Shown here: one piece after another, positions 34,496 to 44,119 of the stretch
How the letters are laid out: every line of letters begins with the position of its first letter
Position numbering within the stretch: the stretch's first letter is position 1
Notes under the pieces: model-generated
Told to the model about the DNA's origin: nothing
The model's database searches: none
What the model saw: only the letters and a program-made list of their open reading frames with translations
DNA from: Methylotuvimicrobium alcaliphilum 20Z
GTDB taxonomy: Bacteria; Pseudomonadota; Gammaproteobacteria; Methylococcales; Methylomonadaceae
Direction of reading: 5' to 3'
Length of the DNA stretch: 64,000 bases
Assembly (NCBI RefSeq): GCF_000968535.2
Contig: NC_016112.1
Span: forward strand, 806,001 to 870,000
Translations under genes and position numbers: made by a program

Positions 34496-36346
34496 ATGGC
34501 CTGGACCGGAAACGTACTACGCGTCAATTTGACCGAACGTACCTGCAGCAAAGAACCGCTTAACAAAGACTGGGCGCTGAGCTATTTAGGCCAGCGAGGC
34601 CTGGCGACTAAATATCTAACCGAAGAAATCGACCCCAAAATCGATGCTCTATCGCCGGACAATAAATTGATTATGGCAACAGGGCCTCTGACCGGCACGC
34701 CGGCATCGACCGCCGGGCGCTATTCGGTTATCACCAAAAGCCCGTTGACCGGTACGGTCGCCTGCTCGAATTCCGGCGGTTTTATCGGCATGGAATTCAA
34801 AAACGCCGGCTGGGATATGATTATCTTCGAAGGCAAGGCTTCTTCTCCGGTTTATTTGTATTTGGAAAACGAAAAGGCTCAATTGCTGCCGGCTGACGAA
34901 ATCTGGGGTCAGTCGGTTTGGCAGGCCGACGAATGGCTGCATAATCGTCATCAAGATCCCTTATTGCGGATCGCGGCGGTTGGTCGTTCCGCCGAACAAG
35001 GTTGTTTGTTTTCAGGGATCATCAATGATTTACACCGAGCTGCCGGGCGTTCAGGCGTCGGCACCGTGATGGCAGCGAAAAATCTCAAGGCCGTCGCTGT
35101 TCGCGGCACGCGAGGCGTCGGCAATATCAAAGACCCGGTTGCCTTTATGCAAGCAGTCAATGCCGGTAAAAAAGTACTGGCTGAGGGGCCTGTGACTGCC
35201 GAAGGCTTGCCGACTTACGGTACGCAAGTCTTGATGAATGTCATCAACGAAGTCGGCGCGATGCCTACCCGAAATTTCAAGGACGTGCAATTCGAAGGCG
35301 CCGCGAAGATTTCCGCCGAAGCGATGCACGATCCGCGCCCTTCGGACGGCAAACCGAATCTGGTCACGAATGCCGCCTGCTTCGGCTGCACGATCGCGTG
35401 CGGACGCATTTCGACGATAGCCGGCGGCCATTTTACGATCACAAACAAACCGCAATACCGGGGCGCATCGGGCGGTTTGGAATACGAGGCGGCCTGGGCA
35501 TTGGGGTCGGATACCGGCGTCGACGATCTCGATGCGCTGACCTATGTCAATTTCTTATGCAACGAAGACGGCATGGATCCGATTTCGCTCGGTTCGACGA
35601 TCGCAGCGGCGATGGAGTTATACGAATCCGGAGCGATCACGATTGAACAGACCGGTGGCATCGAATTGAAATTCGGTTCGGCCGAAGCGCTGGTTAAATT
35701 GACCGAGTTGACTGCTAAAGGCGAAGGCTTCGGACGCGAAATCGGTCTCGGCTCGAAACGCTTATGCGAAAAATACGGGCGTCCCGAATTGTCGATGACG
35801 GTCAAGGGCCAGGAGTTTCCGGCATACGACCCGCGCGGCATTCAAGGCATGGGGCTGGCCTATGCGACCTCGAATCGCGGCGCCTGTCATTTAAGAGGTT
35901 ATACGGTTTCATCGGAAATCATGGGTTTGCCGGAAAAGACCGACCCCTTGATTACCGACGGCAAAGCCGCCTTGGTGAAAGCCTTTCAGGATGCGACCGC
36001 AGCGGTGGACTCAGCCGGATTGTGCGTGTTTTCGACCTTCTCATGGACGATGGCCGATATCGCGCCACAGATCGCCGCAGCCTGCGACGGCGACTGGACC
36101 GTCGATAGCTTGCTCGAAACCGGCGAGCGCATCTGGAATTTGGAGCGAAAATTTAATTTGGATGCGGGCCTCACCGGCGCCGACGACAATTTGCCCGAGC
36201 GTTTGTTAAAAGAAGCCGCCAAAACGGGGCCGGCTAAAGGCAAGGTCAACGACTTGGCCAAAATGCTCCCCGAATATTACCAATTGCGCGGCTGGACGGC
36301 AGACGGCATACCGAAAGCCGAAACCTTGTCGCGGCTGTCGGTGTAG
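34496..36346 (+). CDS. aor: Aldehyde:ferredoxin oxidoreductase, tungsten/molybdenum bis-pterin enzyme (AorB-like)
   Basis: A 616-residue member of the AOR family, which oxidises aldehydes to acids (or reduces acids at low potential) using a tungstopterin and one [4Fe-4S] cluster. The N-terminal domain shows 'GNVLRVNLTERTCSKEPL', 'ATGPLTGTPASTAGRYSV' and 'SNSGGFIGMEFKNAGWD'. Cluster ligands are C295, C298 and C302 ('CFGCTIAC'), with C510 as probable fourth. 'DPRGIQGMGLAYATSNRGACHLRGY' (in part) is the conserved pterin region. In this host a formaldehyde or other aldehyde substrate is plausible, but it cannot be read from the sequence; W versus Mo is likewise inferred from family. Confidence 0.9.
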   Translation: MAWTGNVLRVNLTERTCSKEPLNKDWALSYLGQRGLATKYLTEEIDPKIDALSPDNKLIMATGPLTGTPASTAGRYSVITKSPLTGTVACSNSGGFIGMEFKNAGWDMIIFEGKASSPVYLYLENEKAQLLPADEIWGQSVWQADEWLHNRHQDPLLRIAAVGRSAEQGCLFSGIINDLHRAAGRSGVGTVMAAKNLKAVAVRGTRGVGNIKDPVAFMQAVNAGKKVLAEGPVTAEGLPTYGTQVLMNVINEVGAMPTRNFKDVQFEGAAKISAEAMHDPRPSDGKPNLVTNAACFGCTIACGRISTIAGGHFTITNKPQYRGASGGLEYEAAWALGSDTGVDDLDALTYVNFLCNEDGMDPISLGSTIAAAMELYESGAITIEQTGGIELKFGSAEALVKLTELTAKGEGFGREIGLGSKRLCEKYGRPELSMTVKGQEFPAYDPRGIQGMGLAYATSNRGACHLRGYTVSSEIMGLPEKTDPLITDGKAALVKAFQDATAAVDSAGLCVFSTFSWTMADIAPQIAAACDGDWTVDSLLETGERIWNLERKFNLDAGLTGADDNLPERLLKEAAKTGPAKGKVNDLAKMLPEYYQLRGWTADGIPKAETLSRLSV

Positions 36347-36354
36347 GAGGCACT

Positions 36355-37626
36355 ATGCATTATGTCATCATCGGCGCGGGGCCGGCCGGTATCAACGCAG
36401 CCGAACAATTGAGAAAACTGGATGCCGGTGCGCGAATTACCATATTCGGCGAAGAGCCGGAAACGCCTTATTCGCGCATGGCCTTGCCGTATTATTTGAT
36501 CGGTCAGGTCGACGAAAACGGCACCTATTTAAGAAAATCGACGGATCATTTCGAACGCTTGTCTATCGACATAAGTCGTCAACGAGTCGAAAAAATAGAC
36601 GGTCCGGGCAAGTGTTTACAACTGGCCAATGGCGAAACGATAGCATTCGATAAGCTATTGATCGCAAGCGGTTCAAGGCCGATTAAACCCCCGATTCCGG
36701 GCATCGATTTGCCCGGCATTTATAATTGCTGGACGCTAGCCGACGGCCGCAAAATCGCCGAACGATTGAAACCGGGAGCCAGAATCGTGCTAATGGGGGC
36801 GGGTTTTATCGGTTGCATCATTTTGGAAGCGCTGGTTAAAAGCGGAGCACAGTTGATCGTCGTCGAAATGGGCGAGCGTATGGTGCCGCGCATGATGAAC
36901 GAAAAAGCCGGAGGTTTGATCAAGCAATGGTGTCTCGAAAAAGGCGTTGCGATTCATACCGGTACGAAGATCACCGCTTTCGAACCGGAACGAAACGGCT
37001 TACGGGTGAAGCTCGACACCGGCGAAACGCTGTCTGCCGATTTTGTCGTTTCGGCGGCCGGCGTTAAAGCCAATATCGATTTTTTGGAAGGAAGCGGAGT
37101 TGCAACCGAGCACGGTATCCTGGTCGATCGGCATTTAGAGACCAACATAACCGGCATTTATGCTGCAGGTGATGCGGCGCAAGGCCTGGATTTTTCGACC
37201 GGCGAATATACCGTACAAGCGATTCAGCCGACCGCAGTCGATCATGGTTTATTGGCTGCAAAAAACATGGCCGGCGGCCGCGAAGTTTTGCATCAGGGCA
37301 GCATTAACATGAACGTACTCGATACGATGGGTTTGATTGCCTGTTCGTTCGGTCTTTGGATGGGGGTAGAGCAGGGGAGTTCGGTCGAGCGCTACAATCC
37401 GGATCGATACCGCTATCTCAATTTGCAATTTCAAGATGACCGTTTGATTGGCGCCACCGCAGTCGGCTTGACGCAGCATGTCGGCGTTTTAAGGGGGTTG
37501 ATTCAAAGCCGAATCAAGCTCGGCGATTGGAAACAACGTCTAATCGACGACCCGACCCGCATTATGGAAGCCTATCTGGCGAGCACTCAAGCGATCGGTC
37601 TCAATGCTGGCGTAAACGTTAAATAG
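36355..37626 (+). CDS. FAD-dependent pyridine nucleotide oxidoreductase (AorC-like)
   Basis: A 423-residue flavoprotein with FAD-binding 'YVIIGAGPAGINAAEQLRK' at residues 3-20, NAD-binding 'IVLMGAGFIGCIILEAL' near 143, and the second FAD motif 'GIYAAGDAAQGLD' near 263. It starts eight bases after the AOR stop with AGGAGG. As the last gene of the triplet it probably exchanges electrons between NAD(H) and the polyferredoxin, so that aldehyde oxidation yields NADH. The role is inferred from the AorABC arrangement. Confidence 0.85.
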   Translation: MHYVIIGAGPAGINAAEQLRKLDAGARITIFGEEPETPYSRMALPYYLIGQVDENGTYLRKSTDHFERLSIDISRQRVEKIDGPGKCLQLANGETIAFDKLLIASGSRPIKPPIPGIDLPGIYNCWTLADGRKIAERLKPGARIVLMGAGFIGCIILEALVKSGAQLIVVEMGERMVPRMMNEKAGGLIKQWCLEKGVAIHTGTKITAFEPERNGLRVKLDTGETLSADFVVSAAGVKANIDFLEGSGVATEHGILVDRHLETNITGIYAAGDAAQGLDFSTGEYTVQAIQPTAVDHGLLAAKNMAGGREVLHQGSINMNVLDTMGLIACSFGLWMGVEQGSSVERYNPDRYRYLNLQFQDDRLIGATAVGLTQHVGVLRGLIQSRIKLGDWKQRLIDDPTRIMEAYLASTQAIGLNAGVNVK

Positions 37627-37698
37627 TGTGAAACTAAGCTTGGCAATTTAATCATTAAGCGCATTAAGTTCTTCAAGTATCTCAAGGGGATATTTGCT

Positions 37699-37726
37699 CG
37701 TTCCCAAGCTCTTTGCTTGGGAATGC
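37699..37726. repeat. Short palindromic intergenic repeat
   Basis: CGTTCCCAAGC and GCTTGGGAATG form a hairpin around TCTTT between the convergent AOR and sterol clusters. It may work as a bidirectional terminator-like stem; no T-run is present. Confidence 0.45.
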
Positions 37727-37820
37727 GGTACGAGAAGCTCCAGCTTTTTTAAATGCAGGGGGGCTGAATAATTACTTCGACAAAGCTCAAAACTTCAAGA
37801 AGTTATTTATCGGAAAATCC

Positions 37821-39167
37821 TTAACGCTTGAAATAATCGCTAAAAATCCCCACTAGTGACAGCTCGTTTTTAGCCAGAGGCTTAATAATGGTCAACGCAT
37901 CCGATAATATTTTAGTGGCCTTGGGCAGGTTGCTAATATTTTCGCGCACTAAGGTATAAGCGCCGAAAAGCGCGACAAAAAAGAATTGCTTCATCAAGGA
38001 ATAATGATTTTTGTTTAGGCCGGCCAATATCGCAATCGATTCTTTCGCGTTTACTCCGCCACGTTGCAGGTATTTGAATACCGCATTTTTGAGTAATTCG
38101 TTCGACATGACCCCATAAAGCGCGTTAGCAAGAATGTTAAGGTTGGCGTTGGCATATTGCCGGTCGCGGTAATAGGCTTCAATTTTTTGATAGATCAAAT
38201 CGGTGTTTTTGAAATCGGGCATAGCCAATAAATGCCCGCTCAATATTTCTATGTCCGAAAATACCGCCGTTAAGCCGCCGCCGGTTAAAGGGTGACGCAT
38301 GTTCAACGCATCGCCGAGCATGACCGCGCCTTTACGTATTTTCGGCTTGGCCGCCATGTAGTGATTGGGCATGACCTTAAGCCGGTCTTCTTGCAGGGCG
38401 TGTCGGTAGCTTGTCTGCATGCCTTCGGGAATGTAAGGCGTTACATTCGTTTCTAAATGCGCCTGCAGGAATGCCTTTCTGGGAAATTGGCCGCCTGGAA
38501 AGTCGATTAAAAGTCTGACTTCATTACTGGAAATGGGATAACAAATGAACGGTGTCGGCCCCGACAAAAACACATGGCCATGCTTGGGCACAGGGGTTTC
38601 GCAGTCTTTTAAAATCAAACCGATAAAGTAGGAGGTAACGGTTTTTTCGTTGTTGCTGAGAAGCTCTCTAAAATTAGAAAAAAAACCGTCGCTGGTAATA
38701 GTTAACGGCGCATAAATAGATTTGATTTCGTTCGAAACCGAATCGCGGTAATTCACGCCGATGATTTCGTTTTGCTCGTTTTCCAATAAGCTCAAGGCTT
38801 TACCTTGAATTTGTGTCACCGATGAGTTTTGTAAGGCCGAGGCTCTGATTTGTTGCAGAAAGCGGCCGTTATGTAAACCCATGCCGTGACTGGGCGATGG
38901 ATAAGGTATGGTCGTTTGTTCATTGCCTTGCAGCAGCGCATAGCCTTCGACCGGTTGTGCGTCGATGCCGTCTAATAAATGCCCGAGACCTAATTGCTCC
39001 AGCGATAATACGGCCCCGGGCTGTAACAGCTCGCCGACAATTCGTTTTTTCTCTTTGTAGCAGTGATCGATCAACGCGATGTTGATACCCTTGGGCGCAA
39101 GATAAGCGGCGATTGTCGCGCCTGCCATGCCCGCGCCGATAATGCAAATGTCGAAATTTGGTTCCAT
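37821..39167 (-). CDS. Squalene monooxygenase (squalene epoxidase)
   Basis: A 448-residue flavoprotein that converts squalene to 2,3-oxidosqualene with O2, the entry step of sterol synthesis. The FAD-binding 'ICIIGAGMAGATIAAYLAPKG' (in part) starts near residue 8, and 'GDALNMRHPLTGGGLTAVFSD' (in part) near 285 is the squalene-epoxidase-specific FAD/substrate motif. It lies 23 bases after the oxidosqualene cyclase on the same strand, forming a cluster with CYP51. No N-terminal membrane anchor of the eukaryotic type is seen. Confidence 0.9.
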   Translation of the reverse strand: MEPNFDICIIGAGMAGATIAAYLAPKGINIALIDHCYKEKKRIVGELLQPGAVLSLEQLGLGHLLDGIDAQPVEGYALLQGNEQTTIPYPSPSHGMGLHNGRFLQQIRASALQNSSVTQIQGKALSLLENEQNEIIGVNYRDSVSNEIKSIYAPLTITSDGFFSNFRELLSNNEKTVTSYFIGLILKDCETPVPKHGHVFLSGPTPFICYPISSNEVRLLIDFPGGQFPRKAFLQAHLETNVTPYIPEGMQTSYRHALQEDRLKVMPNHYMAAKPKIRKGAVMLGDALNMRHPLTGGGLTAVFSDIEILSGHLLAMPDFKNTDLIYQKIEAYYRDRQYANANLNILANALYGVMSNELLKNAVFKYLQRGGVNAKESIAILAGLNKNHYSLMKQFFFVALFGAYTLVRENISNLPKATKILSDALTIIKPLAKNELSLVGIFSDYFKR

Positions 39168-39190
39168 CTTTAGTTACTTGATACGCATCA

Positions 39191-41443
39191 TCATTTTTCT
39201 AACATCCTTAAATTATAGATCCTACAATATCGGTTCAGCGCCCAAATAGGGAAAATATTCCGATAATTCGCATAAGTGATCATGCAATTATAGTTAAATA
39301 CGCCGGAAATGTTTTCTTGATGCCAGTCGCCTAGCTCGGTTTGTTTGTTCAATAAAACGCGGATACCTTTGTCGATAACCGATTTATCTTGAAAATTGCC
39401 TGACAGCAACGCCAATAGTGCCCAGGCGGTATTGACCGATTGTGAAGTCGCGGCTTCGGTATAAACCAAGTCGGAACACGATTTGAAACTTTCCCCCCAA
39501 CCGCCATCGGCTTTTTGTTTGCCAACTAAAAAAGCGCAAGCTTTGTTGATGCTGTCGGCTAAAACCGTATCATCGAAATAACCTTTATTGAGTGCCTTGC
39601 TCAGCGTCTCTACGGCAAACCAAGTCGCATAGGTAAAGCAAACGGCCCATCCGCCATACCAGGAACCATCGGCCTTTTGTTGCTTAATTATAAAACCGAG
39701 CCCTGCGCTTATGGCTTTGCTTATTTCATCGTTTTTATAGGCCGGATAATCTTCTTGACTCTCAATCAGCGAAATTAGGCAAGCGGCGCTGCATTCCGTC
39801 CAGGAATAGTCAATCATTATATCGGCAAATACTTCAGAAGGGTTGAGTTTTTCCAACCAGCGAGGCGCGCGCGTTAATTCATAAGTCGACCAGCCGCCAT
39901 TCGTATTTTGATAAGACAGAATGATGTCGATAGCTTGTTTCATCCGCTGCTCGTCGATAACCGCTTCAACCAGACCGGAACGGTGTATGGACAAAGCCGC
40001 GCTTAAGCCTTCCGCGGTGCAATCCGACACCGGCCAGCCGTTGTCTGCTGTCGAAAACGGCCAACTGCCGATCATCGGGTGGCGGAAAAACTCGGCATGC
40101 GTCGAGTGTTCGGACTTGATTTGCGAGCGTTCGATGAAGCGATAGCTTCTTTCGATGGTTTTCGGAAATCGTTTGCCCAAGTCGCTTTCCAAAATAGCCC
40201 GGGTCGCCAGCGCCGTATCCCAAAGTTGCGAACCATTGTAACCATTCATTTTCATGCCGTCCTCGGCAACCCATAAATAATCGTACCAGCGTTCCACATG
40301 GCGTTTAAATCGGTCGGAATCCTTGCCGTAAGCATGCCAAATACAGATCGAATTGATCGCCTTGCTGACCGGGCCGATATCAATGTACTGAGTTTGTTGA
40401 TCTTCGGCGTCGAGGTATTTGAGAATGTAATTGGTCGTTTTTTTTCTGAGCCGGGAGCTAGCGAATTTTTCGTAAGTGTTCGTGAACAAATTCATCCATT
40501 TAAGCACACCCGACGGCTTATAGTAGCGGTCTTTGTCGCATACGGCATCGCGTTGTTTCGGCCAGTCTATCGAGTCGAAGTTTTCATAGAGTTCTTCTCT
40601 CAAGGATAGTACCAGCTCGTCTTCGGGGGCTTGAATACGGTGCGCCTGGCAATAGGCCATCGGCAGGTACACCATTCGGCAATGGCACCAGTAGCGCGAC
40701 GGATGCATCGGCAGCCATTTCGGCAGCAGCCACATTTCCGGAAACAGGCTGTTGAAGCCTCGCCAGTCGTAAAGATTCATCACCGCCAGGTAAAACTTGC
40801 CCCAGGAAGGAACGCCGGCTGCCCCGCCGTTGTTTTTGATCCAGTTCCGGGCCTTGACGATGGTCGGATGCTCTTTATCGACGCCGAGAATGCGCAGCGA
40901 AACATATTGCATGACCGTGCCGAACATCGTCGACTCGCCTTCGATATGCATGCCCCAGCCCGCATCAGGGTTCTGATGATTGAAAATATAAAGTTTCATC
41001 ATTTCGCGGTGTGCCTTAGGGAATGGCGTGCCGCTGATATAGGAAGCAATCAATAAGCCGGGCAGAAGAAATAGCGGGCCGCCGTAATCGCCCGGCCAAT
41101 GCCCGTCCTCGCATTGTAAGTATGAAAAATAGTTTATGCCCTTAACGAGAGAGTCGATAACGGCTTGATCTTCGGCGCTTTTTGCTTGCGGTAAGAGACC
41201 GTCGAAAGGCTGAAATTGATTGTTGATTGCGCAATGCCGGTAGACCTGGTCGGCGGAATTCGGATTGATCGACGAATCGAAGCGGAAATCTTCGGCAAAT
41301 TGTACGATTTCCTCGTCCGAGACCGTTTCGGCATTGTGCAGATGTTGATCGATTTGATCGGAGACGGGCTTGAATGCCCAGATATGCCGTCCATGGTCAT
41401 TCAATAGACGCCATTTTTTCCAAGCGGGTTTTACAGTCAACAT
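39191..41443 (-). CDS. Oxidosqualene cyclase (lanosterol/cycloartenol synthase type)
   Basis: A 750-residue triterpene cyclase. The catalytic motif is 'VSDCTAE' with Asp474, as in oxidosqualene cyclases, not the DxDD of squalene-hopene cyclases. QW repeats are visible ('QNPDAGWG', 'QNTNGGWSTYE', 'QKADGSWYGGW', 'QKADGGWGESF'). It cyclises 2,3-oxidosqualene to lanosterol or a related sterol. The neighbouring squalene monooxygenase and CYP51 agree. The exact product (lanosterol or parkeol, for example) needs active-site comparison or chemistry. Confidence 0.92.
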   Translation of the reverse strand: MLTVKPAWKKWRLLNDHGRHIWAFKPVSDQIDQHLHNAETVSDEEIVQFAEDFRFDSSINPNSADQVYRHCAINNQFQPFDGLLPQAKSAEDQAVIDSLVKGINYFSYLQCEDGHWPGDYGGPLFLLPGLLIASYISGTPFPKAHREMMKLYIFNHQNPDAGWGMHIEGESTMFGTVMQYVSLRILGVDKEHPTIVKARNWIKNNGGAAGVPSWGKFYLAVMNLYDWRGFNSLFPEMWLLPKWLPMHPSRYWCHCRMVYLPMAYCQAHRIQAPEDELVLSLREELYENFDSIDWPKQRDAVCDKDRYYKPSGVLKWMNLFTNTYEKFASSRLRKKTTNYILKYLDAEDQQTQYIDIGPVSKAINSICIWHAYGKDSDRFKRHVERWYDYLWVAEDGMKMNGYNGSQLWDTALATRAILESDLGKRFPKTIERSYRFIERSQIKSEHSTHAEFFRHPMIGSWPFSTADNGWPVSDCTAEGLSAALSIHRSGLVEAVIDEQRMKQAIDIILSYQNTNGGWSTYELTRAPRWLEKLNPSEVFADIMIDYSWTECSAACLISLIESQEDYPAYKNDEISKAISAGLGFIIKQQKADGSWYGGWAVCFTYATWFAVETLSKALNKGYFDDTVLADSINKACAFLVGKQKADGGWGESFKSCSDLVYTEAATSQSVNTAWALLALLSGNFQDKSVIDKGIRVLLNKQTELGDWHQENISGVFNYNCMITYANYRNIFPIWALNRYCRIYNLRMLEK

Positions 41444-41637
41444 GGTTTTTTATTGTTATTACAAATTTGAAAATGAGCGATGGACCGAAAAAAAGCAGTT
41501 TGTCTACGATATCCGTAAAATTGCGAAACTATTTAGGATTTCGTGGGTAGCTATTTTCGGTATCGTTGGTTCATAAGCTCGCGCAATTATAGGTTTCAAG
41601 TGTGAATATTAGCTGAAGCGTTGAGTTTATAGTTGCG

Positions 41638-41716
41638 TAGGTCGGGTTAGCGTATGCGTAACCCGACAGATAGCCAACGTCAAGCCGGGTTACGGCTATC
41701 GCCTAACCCGACTTAC
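41638..41716. repeat. Intergenic inverted repeat (GTCGGGTTA family)
   Basis: GTAGGTCGGGTTAGCG and CGCCTAACCCGACTTAC bracket the segment, and additional GGGTTACG/CGTAACCC units lie inside. It resembles a common proteobacterial extragenic palindrome. The rest of the 324-base gap (41444-41767) shows no gene. Confidence 0.5.
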
Positions 41717-41767
41717 TTAGCGGGCACTAGCGAAAATCCCTGCGCCTTCGCGCGAGTTTCTAAGGTT

Positions 41768-42370
41768 TCATCGATTGAACAACGCGATTCGCACCATCGC
41801 CAAAAAGCCTTTCAGTTTTTTTCCGAAGCTGGGTGGTTTACGCGGGCGCTCATGACCCGGTAACAACTGGCCTTTGGCCAGTTTGCCGATTTTTCGTTTG
41901 ACGGCGGGATCGAGTTTGCCGTCGGCGGCCAGTTCGAAGAACAAGGCTTTCACATTGCCCAAGTCGAAAAAGTCGCGTTGCCATTCCCATTGATAATTGC
42001 CGCCGTAACGAAACCATGAGCCGCCGATACCTTCGACTTGATAATGCGTTCCGTCTTCGCGCAAAGCAGGAGAGACTTGGGTCCATAAGCCTATCACTTC
42101 ACCGATTTTTTCGTCGATCAGGATGCGGTGATAAGGATAACGCCATTCTTCGAAGCCTTCCATTTGTACGCCTAATGCCCATTCTTCGATTTCTTTACGG
42201 TTGCGCGCGACGAATTCTTCATTCGGGCCGATATTCCAACGGTACTCGGCGTCGTCGGTATACATCGGGCCGAGGTGTTTGGGCCAATTGCCTTCTTTTT
42301 CGGCGTCCCGGTTGGCTTGAAGCCAGCGTTCGACCATTTCTTCCAGTTCTTCTCTCGGATATACAGGCAT
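41768..42370 (-). CDS. NTF2/SnoaL-like protein in the sterol cluster
   Basis: A 200-residue protein whose first 150 residues look like a nuclear-transport-factor-2-like cone fold ('EMVERWLQANRDAEKEGNW', 'YTDDAEYRWNIGPNEEF', 'GIGGSWFRYGGNYQWEWQRDFFD'). Its tail is basic ('KRKIGKLAKG', 'RKPPSFGKKLKGFLAMVRIAL'), which may contact membranes. It sits nine bases after CYP51 on the same strand, so it is probably cotranscribed. Related proteins in actinobacteria accompany P450s. A role as sterol-binding or isomerase-like helper is inference only. Confidence 0.68.
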   Translation of the reverse strand: MPVYPREELEEMVERWLQANRDAEKEGNWPKHLGPMYTDDAEYRWNIGPNEEFVARNRKEIEEWALGVQMEGFEEWRYPYHRILIDEKIGEVIGLWTQVSPALREDGTHYQVEGIGGSWFRYGGNYQWEWQRDFFDLGNVKALFFELAADGKLDPAVKRKIGKLAKGQLLPGHERPRKPPSFGKKLKGFLAMVRIALFNR

Positions 42371-42379
42371 CGTCGCTCT

Positions 42380-44011
42380 CTATTTTAATTGAATTTTAAT
42401 GGCTTGGGTCGGGCAATATTTTTCGGCTTGCTTGGCTTTGTTCAACAAATCCAGCGCCGGGTTTTCTTGTAACACGGTCAAGTTGCCGTCGTCGTCGACC
42501 TGGAACAGTTCGGGCGCCTCGCTCATGCAGGTAGCATGGCCTTGGCAAAGTTCGCGGTCGATGACGATCCGAAAGGATTCTCCGGTCGGGGTTTTTTCGG
42601 CCGTGCCGGCTTCCGATGCTTGGGTGGCGGTGTCGCACATGGTTTGGCGTTTGCGGTAACGTACCCTGCACGGCGATACCGGTTGCACCACCATTTGCGT
42701 GAAGTCGTCTTGATAATGGTCTTTGGCGTCGGTCAGTTCGAAGGTATAGCGGCGCAGCAGCACGGCGATGATCGCTTTCAATTGCAGCATCGCGAATGCA
42801 TTGCCGGTGCATTTATGTTTGCCGCCGCCAAACGCGATCCAGCTGAACGGCTTGGCGTCTTCTTGGCGCGCTTCGGTATAGCGCTCGGGATCGAATTTTT
42901 CAGGTTCCGGAAAAATTTCCTCAATGCGATGCGATACTCGCGGCGACGTGCAGACATATTTCCCGGCCTTGACCGTGTAATCCTTGAAATGAAAATCCTG
43001 CATGACCTTGCGAATCAAGAATATTAGCGGCGGGTGCAGGCGCAAGACTTCTTTGATGACATTTTCCAGCAGCGGCATTTCGCGCAGGGATCGAAAAGTG
43101 ACTTCGCCGTCCGCACCGAATAATCGATCCAGTTCGCTCAATACGGCTTGCATGTGCTCGGGTCGGCGTGCCAGCTCGAGTAGCGTCCATGCAGCGGTGC
43201 CGGCTGTGGTATGGTGTCCGGCGAAGATCGTGCCGATCAGCATGCCGGTAATTTCATGAGGCGACAGGCGGCTGCCGTCGTCATATCGGGCGTCGATCAA
43301 GAGTTGAAAGGCGTCTTCGCTCTTCTCGGTTTTTTGCGCGCGCTTGGCAATGATGCCGGTGACCATTTCCTGAAGTCTGGCGCGCGCCTTATCGCGGCGG
43401 CGGAAGACCGGCAGCGGCAAATAGGGAAACACGAAGGCGAGGGGATTCACGCCTTTTTCGAGGTCGTGATAGATTTTGGCGAATTCTTCATTCAATTCAT
43501 AGCGGAACTCGTTGCCGAGCAGGCAGTGGCTGGACGTGTAAATCGTCAATTCCTTCATGAATTCCAATAAATCGATCTCGCCGCTGTCGCCCCAGTCGGC
43601 GACCATTTGCTCGACTTCGGCGACGATGATTTGCGCATAGCCGCGCATCGGTTTATCGCGCAACACCGGCATCAGCATTTTCAGTTGTTGATCTTTTTTA
43701 TCCGGCGGTGCATCGAAAACCACGCCCTTGCCGAAAATGGGCGTCATGATTTTATAGGCCTGGCTTTGGTCGAGTTGCGTGTCGGGCGCGCGAAAAAACG
43801 CCTCGTTCGCTTCGGGACCGGTCATCAACACCATGCGTTGGTGAAACATACGGAATTCGCCGATTTCGCCGAGCGTATTTCTAAGCTTCATCATGTAGTT
43901 GAAGGGATTCTTGCCGAAGTCGAGCATGTGCCCGATCAGCGGCAACGCGCCGGGCATTTTAGGCGGTGCTTTGTCGGAAGAAGCGGGTTTTTCGGAATTA
44001 ATCGTATTCAT
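42380..44011 (-). CDS. cyp51: Sterol 14-alpha-demethylase CYP51 fused to a ferredoxin
   Basis: A 543-residue fusion. The P450 part has the CYP51-type I-helix 'FAGHHTTAGTAAW' (AGHHTT 264-269), ExxR at 321-324 ('EVLR'), and haem ligand Cys401 in 'FGGGKHKCTGNAFA'. A linker at about 455-479 leads to a [3Fe-4S] ferredoxin with C489, C495 ('CQGHATC') and C533 ('YCPTQAI'). It removes the 14-alpha methyl group of lanosterol using O2, with the fused ferredoxin giving electrons. The same fusion is known from Methylococcus capsulatus. Confidence 0.94.
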   Translation of the reverse strand: MNTINSEKPASSDKAPPKMPGALPLIGHMLDFGKNPFNYMMKLRNTLGEIGEFRMFHQRMVLMTGPEANEAFFRAPDTQLDQSQAYKIMTPIFGKGVVFDAPPDKKDQQLKMLMPVLRDKPMRGYAQIIVAEVEQMVADWGDSGEIDLLEFMKELTIYTSSHCLLGNEFRYELNEEFAKIYHDLEKGVNPLAFVFPYLPLPVFRRRDKARARLQEMVTGIIAKRAQKTEKSEDAFQLLIDARYDDGSRLSPHEITGMLIGTIFAGHHTTAGTAAWTLLELARRPEHMQAVLSELDRLFGADGEVTFRSLREMPLLENVIKEVLRLHPPLIFLIRKVMQDFHFKDYTVKAGKYVCTSPRVSHRIEEIFPEPEKFDPERYTEARQEDAKPFSWIAFGGGKHKCTGNAFAMLQLKAIIAVLLRRYTFELTDAKDHYQDDFTQMVVQPVSPCRVRYRKRQTMCDTATQASEAGTAEKTPTGESFRIVIDRELCQGHATCMSEAPELFQVDDDGNLTVLQENPALDLLNKAKQAEKYCPTQAIKIQLK

Positions 44012-44119
44012 GTCTTGGGTGGGATAAATAATAAATTAACTGAACTGATAGCCGATGATCGGGTGTCAGTTTAATTGGGGGATGGCGACAGGTGATAGCA
44101 AATGGTACGCGAAGTCAGG

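Noticed and set aside
34183-36261. Several 60-130 codon ORFs on both strands within the AOR genes
   Set aside because: Shadows caused by codon bias; no ribosome sites or family motifs, and the true genes cover the region fully.
39191-41443. Squalene-hopene cyclase
   Set aside because: The catalytic motif is VSDCTAE, not DxDDTA, and squalene monooxygenase and CYP51 are adjacent.
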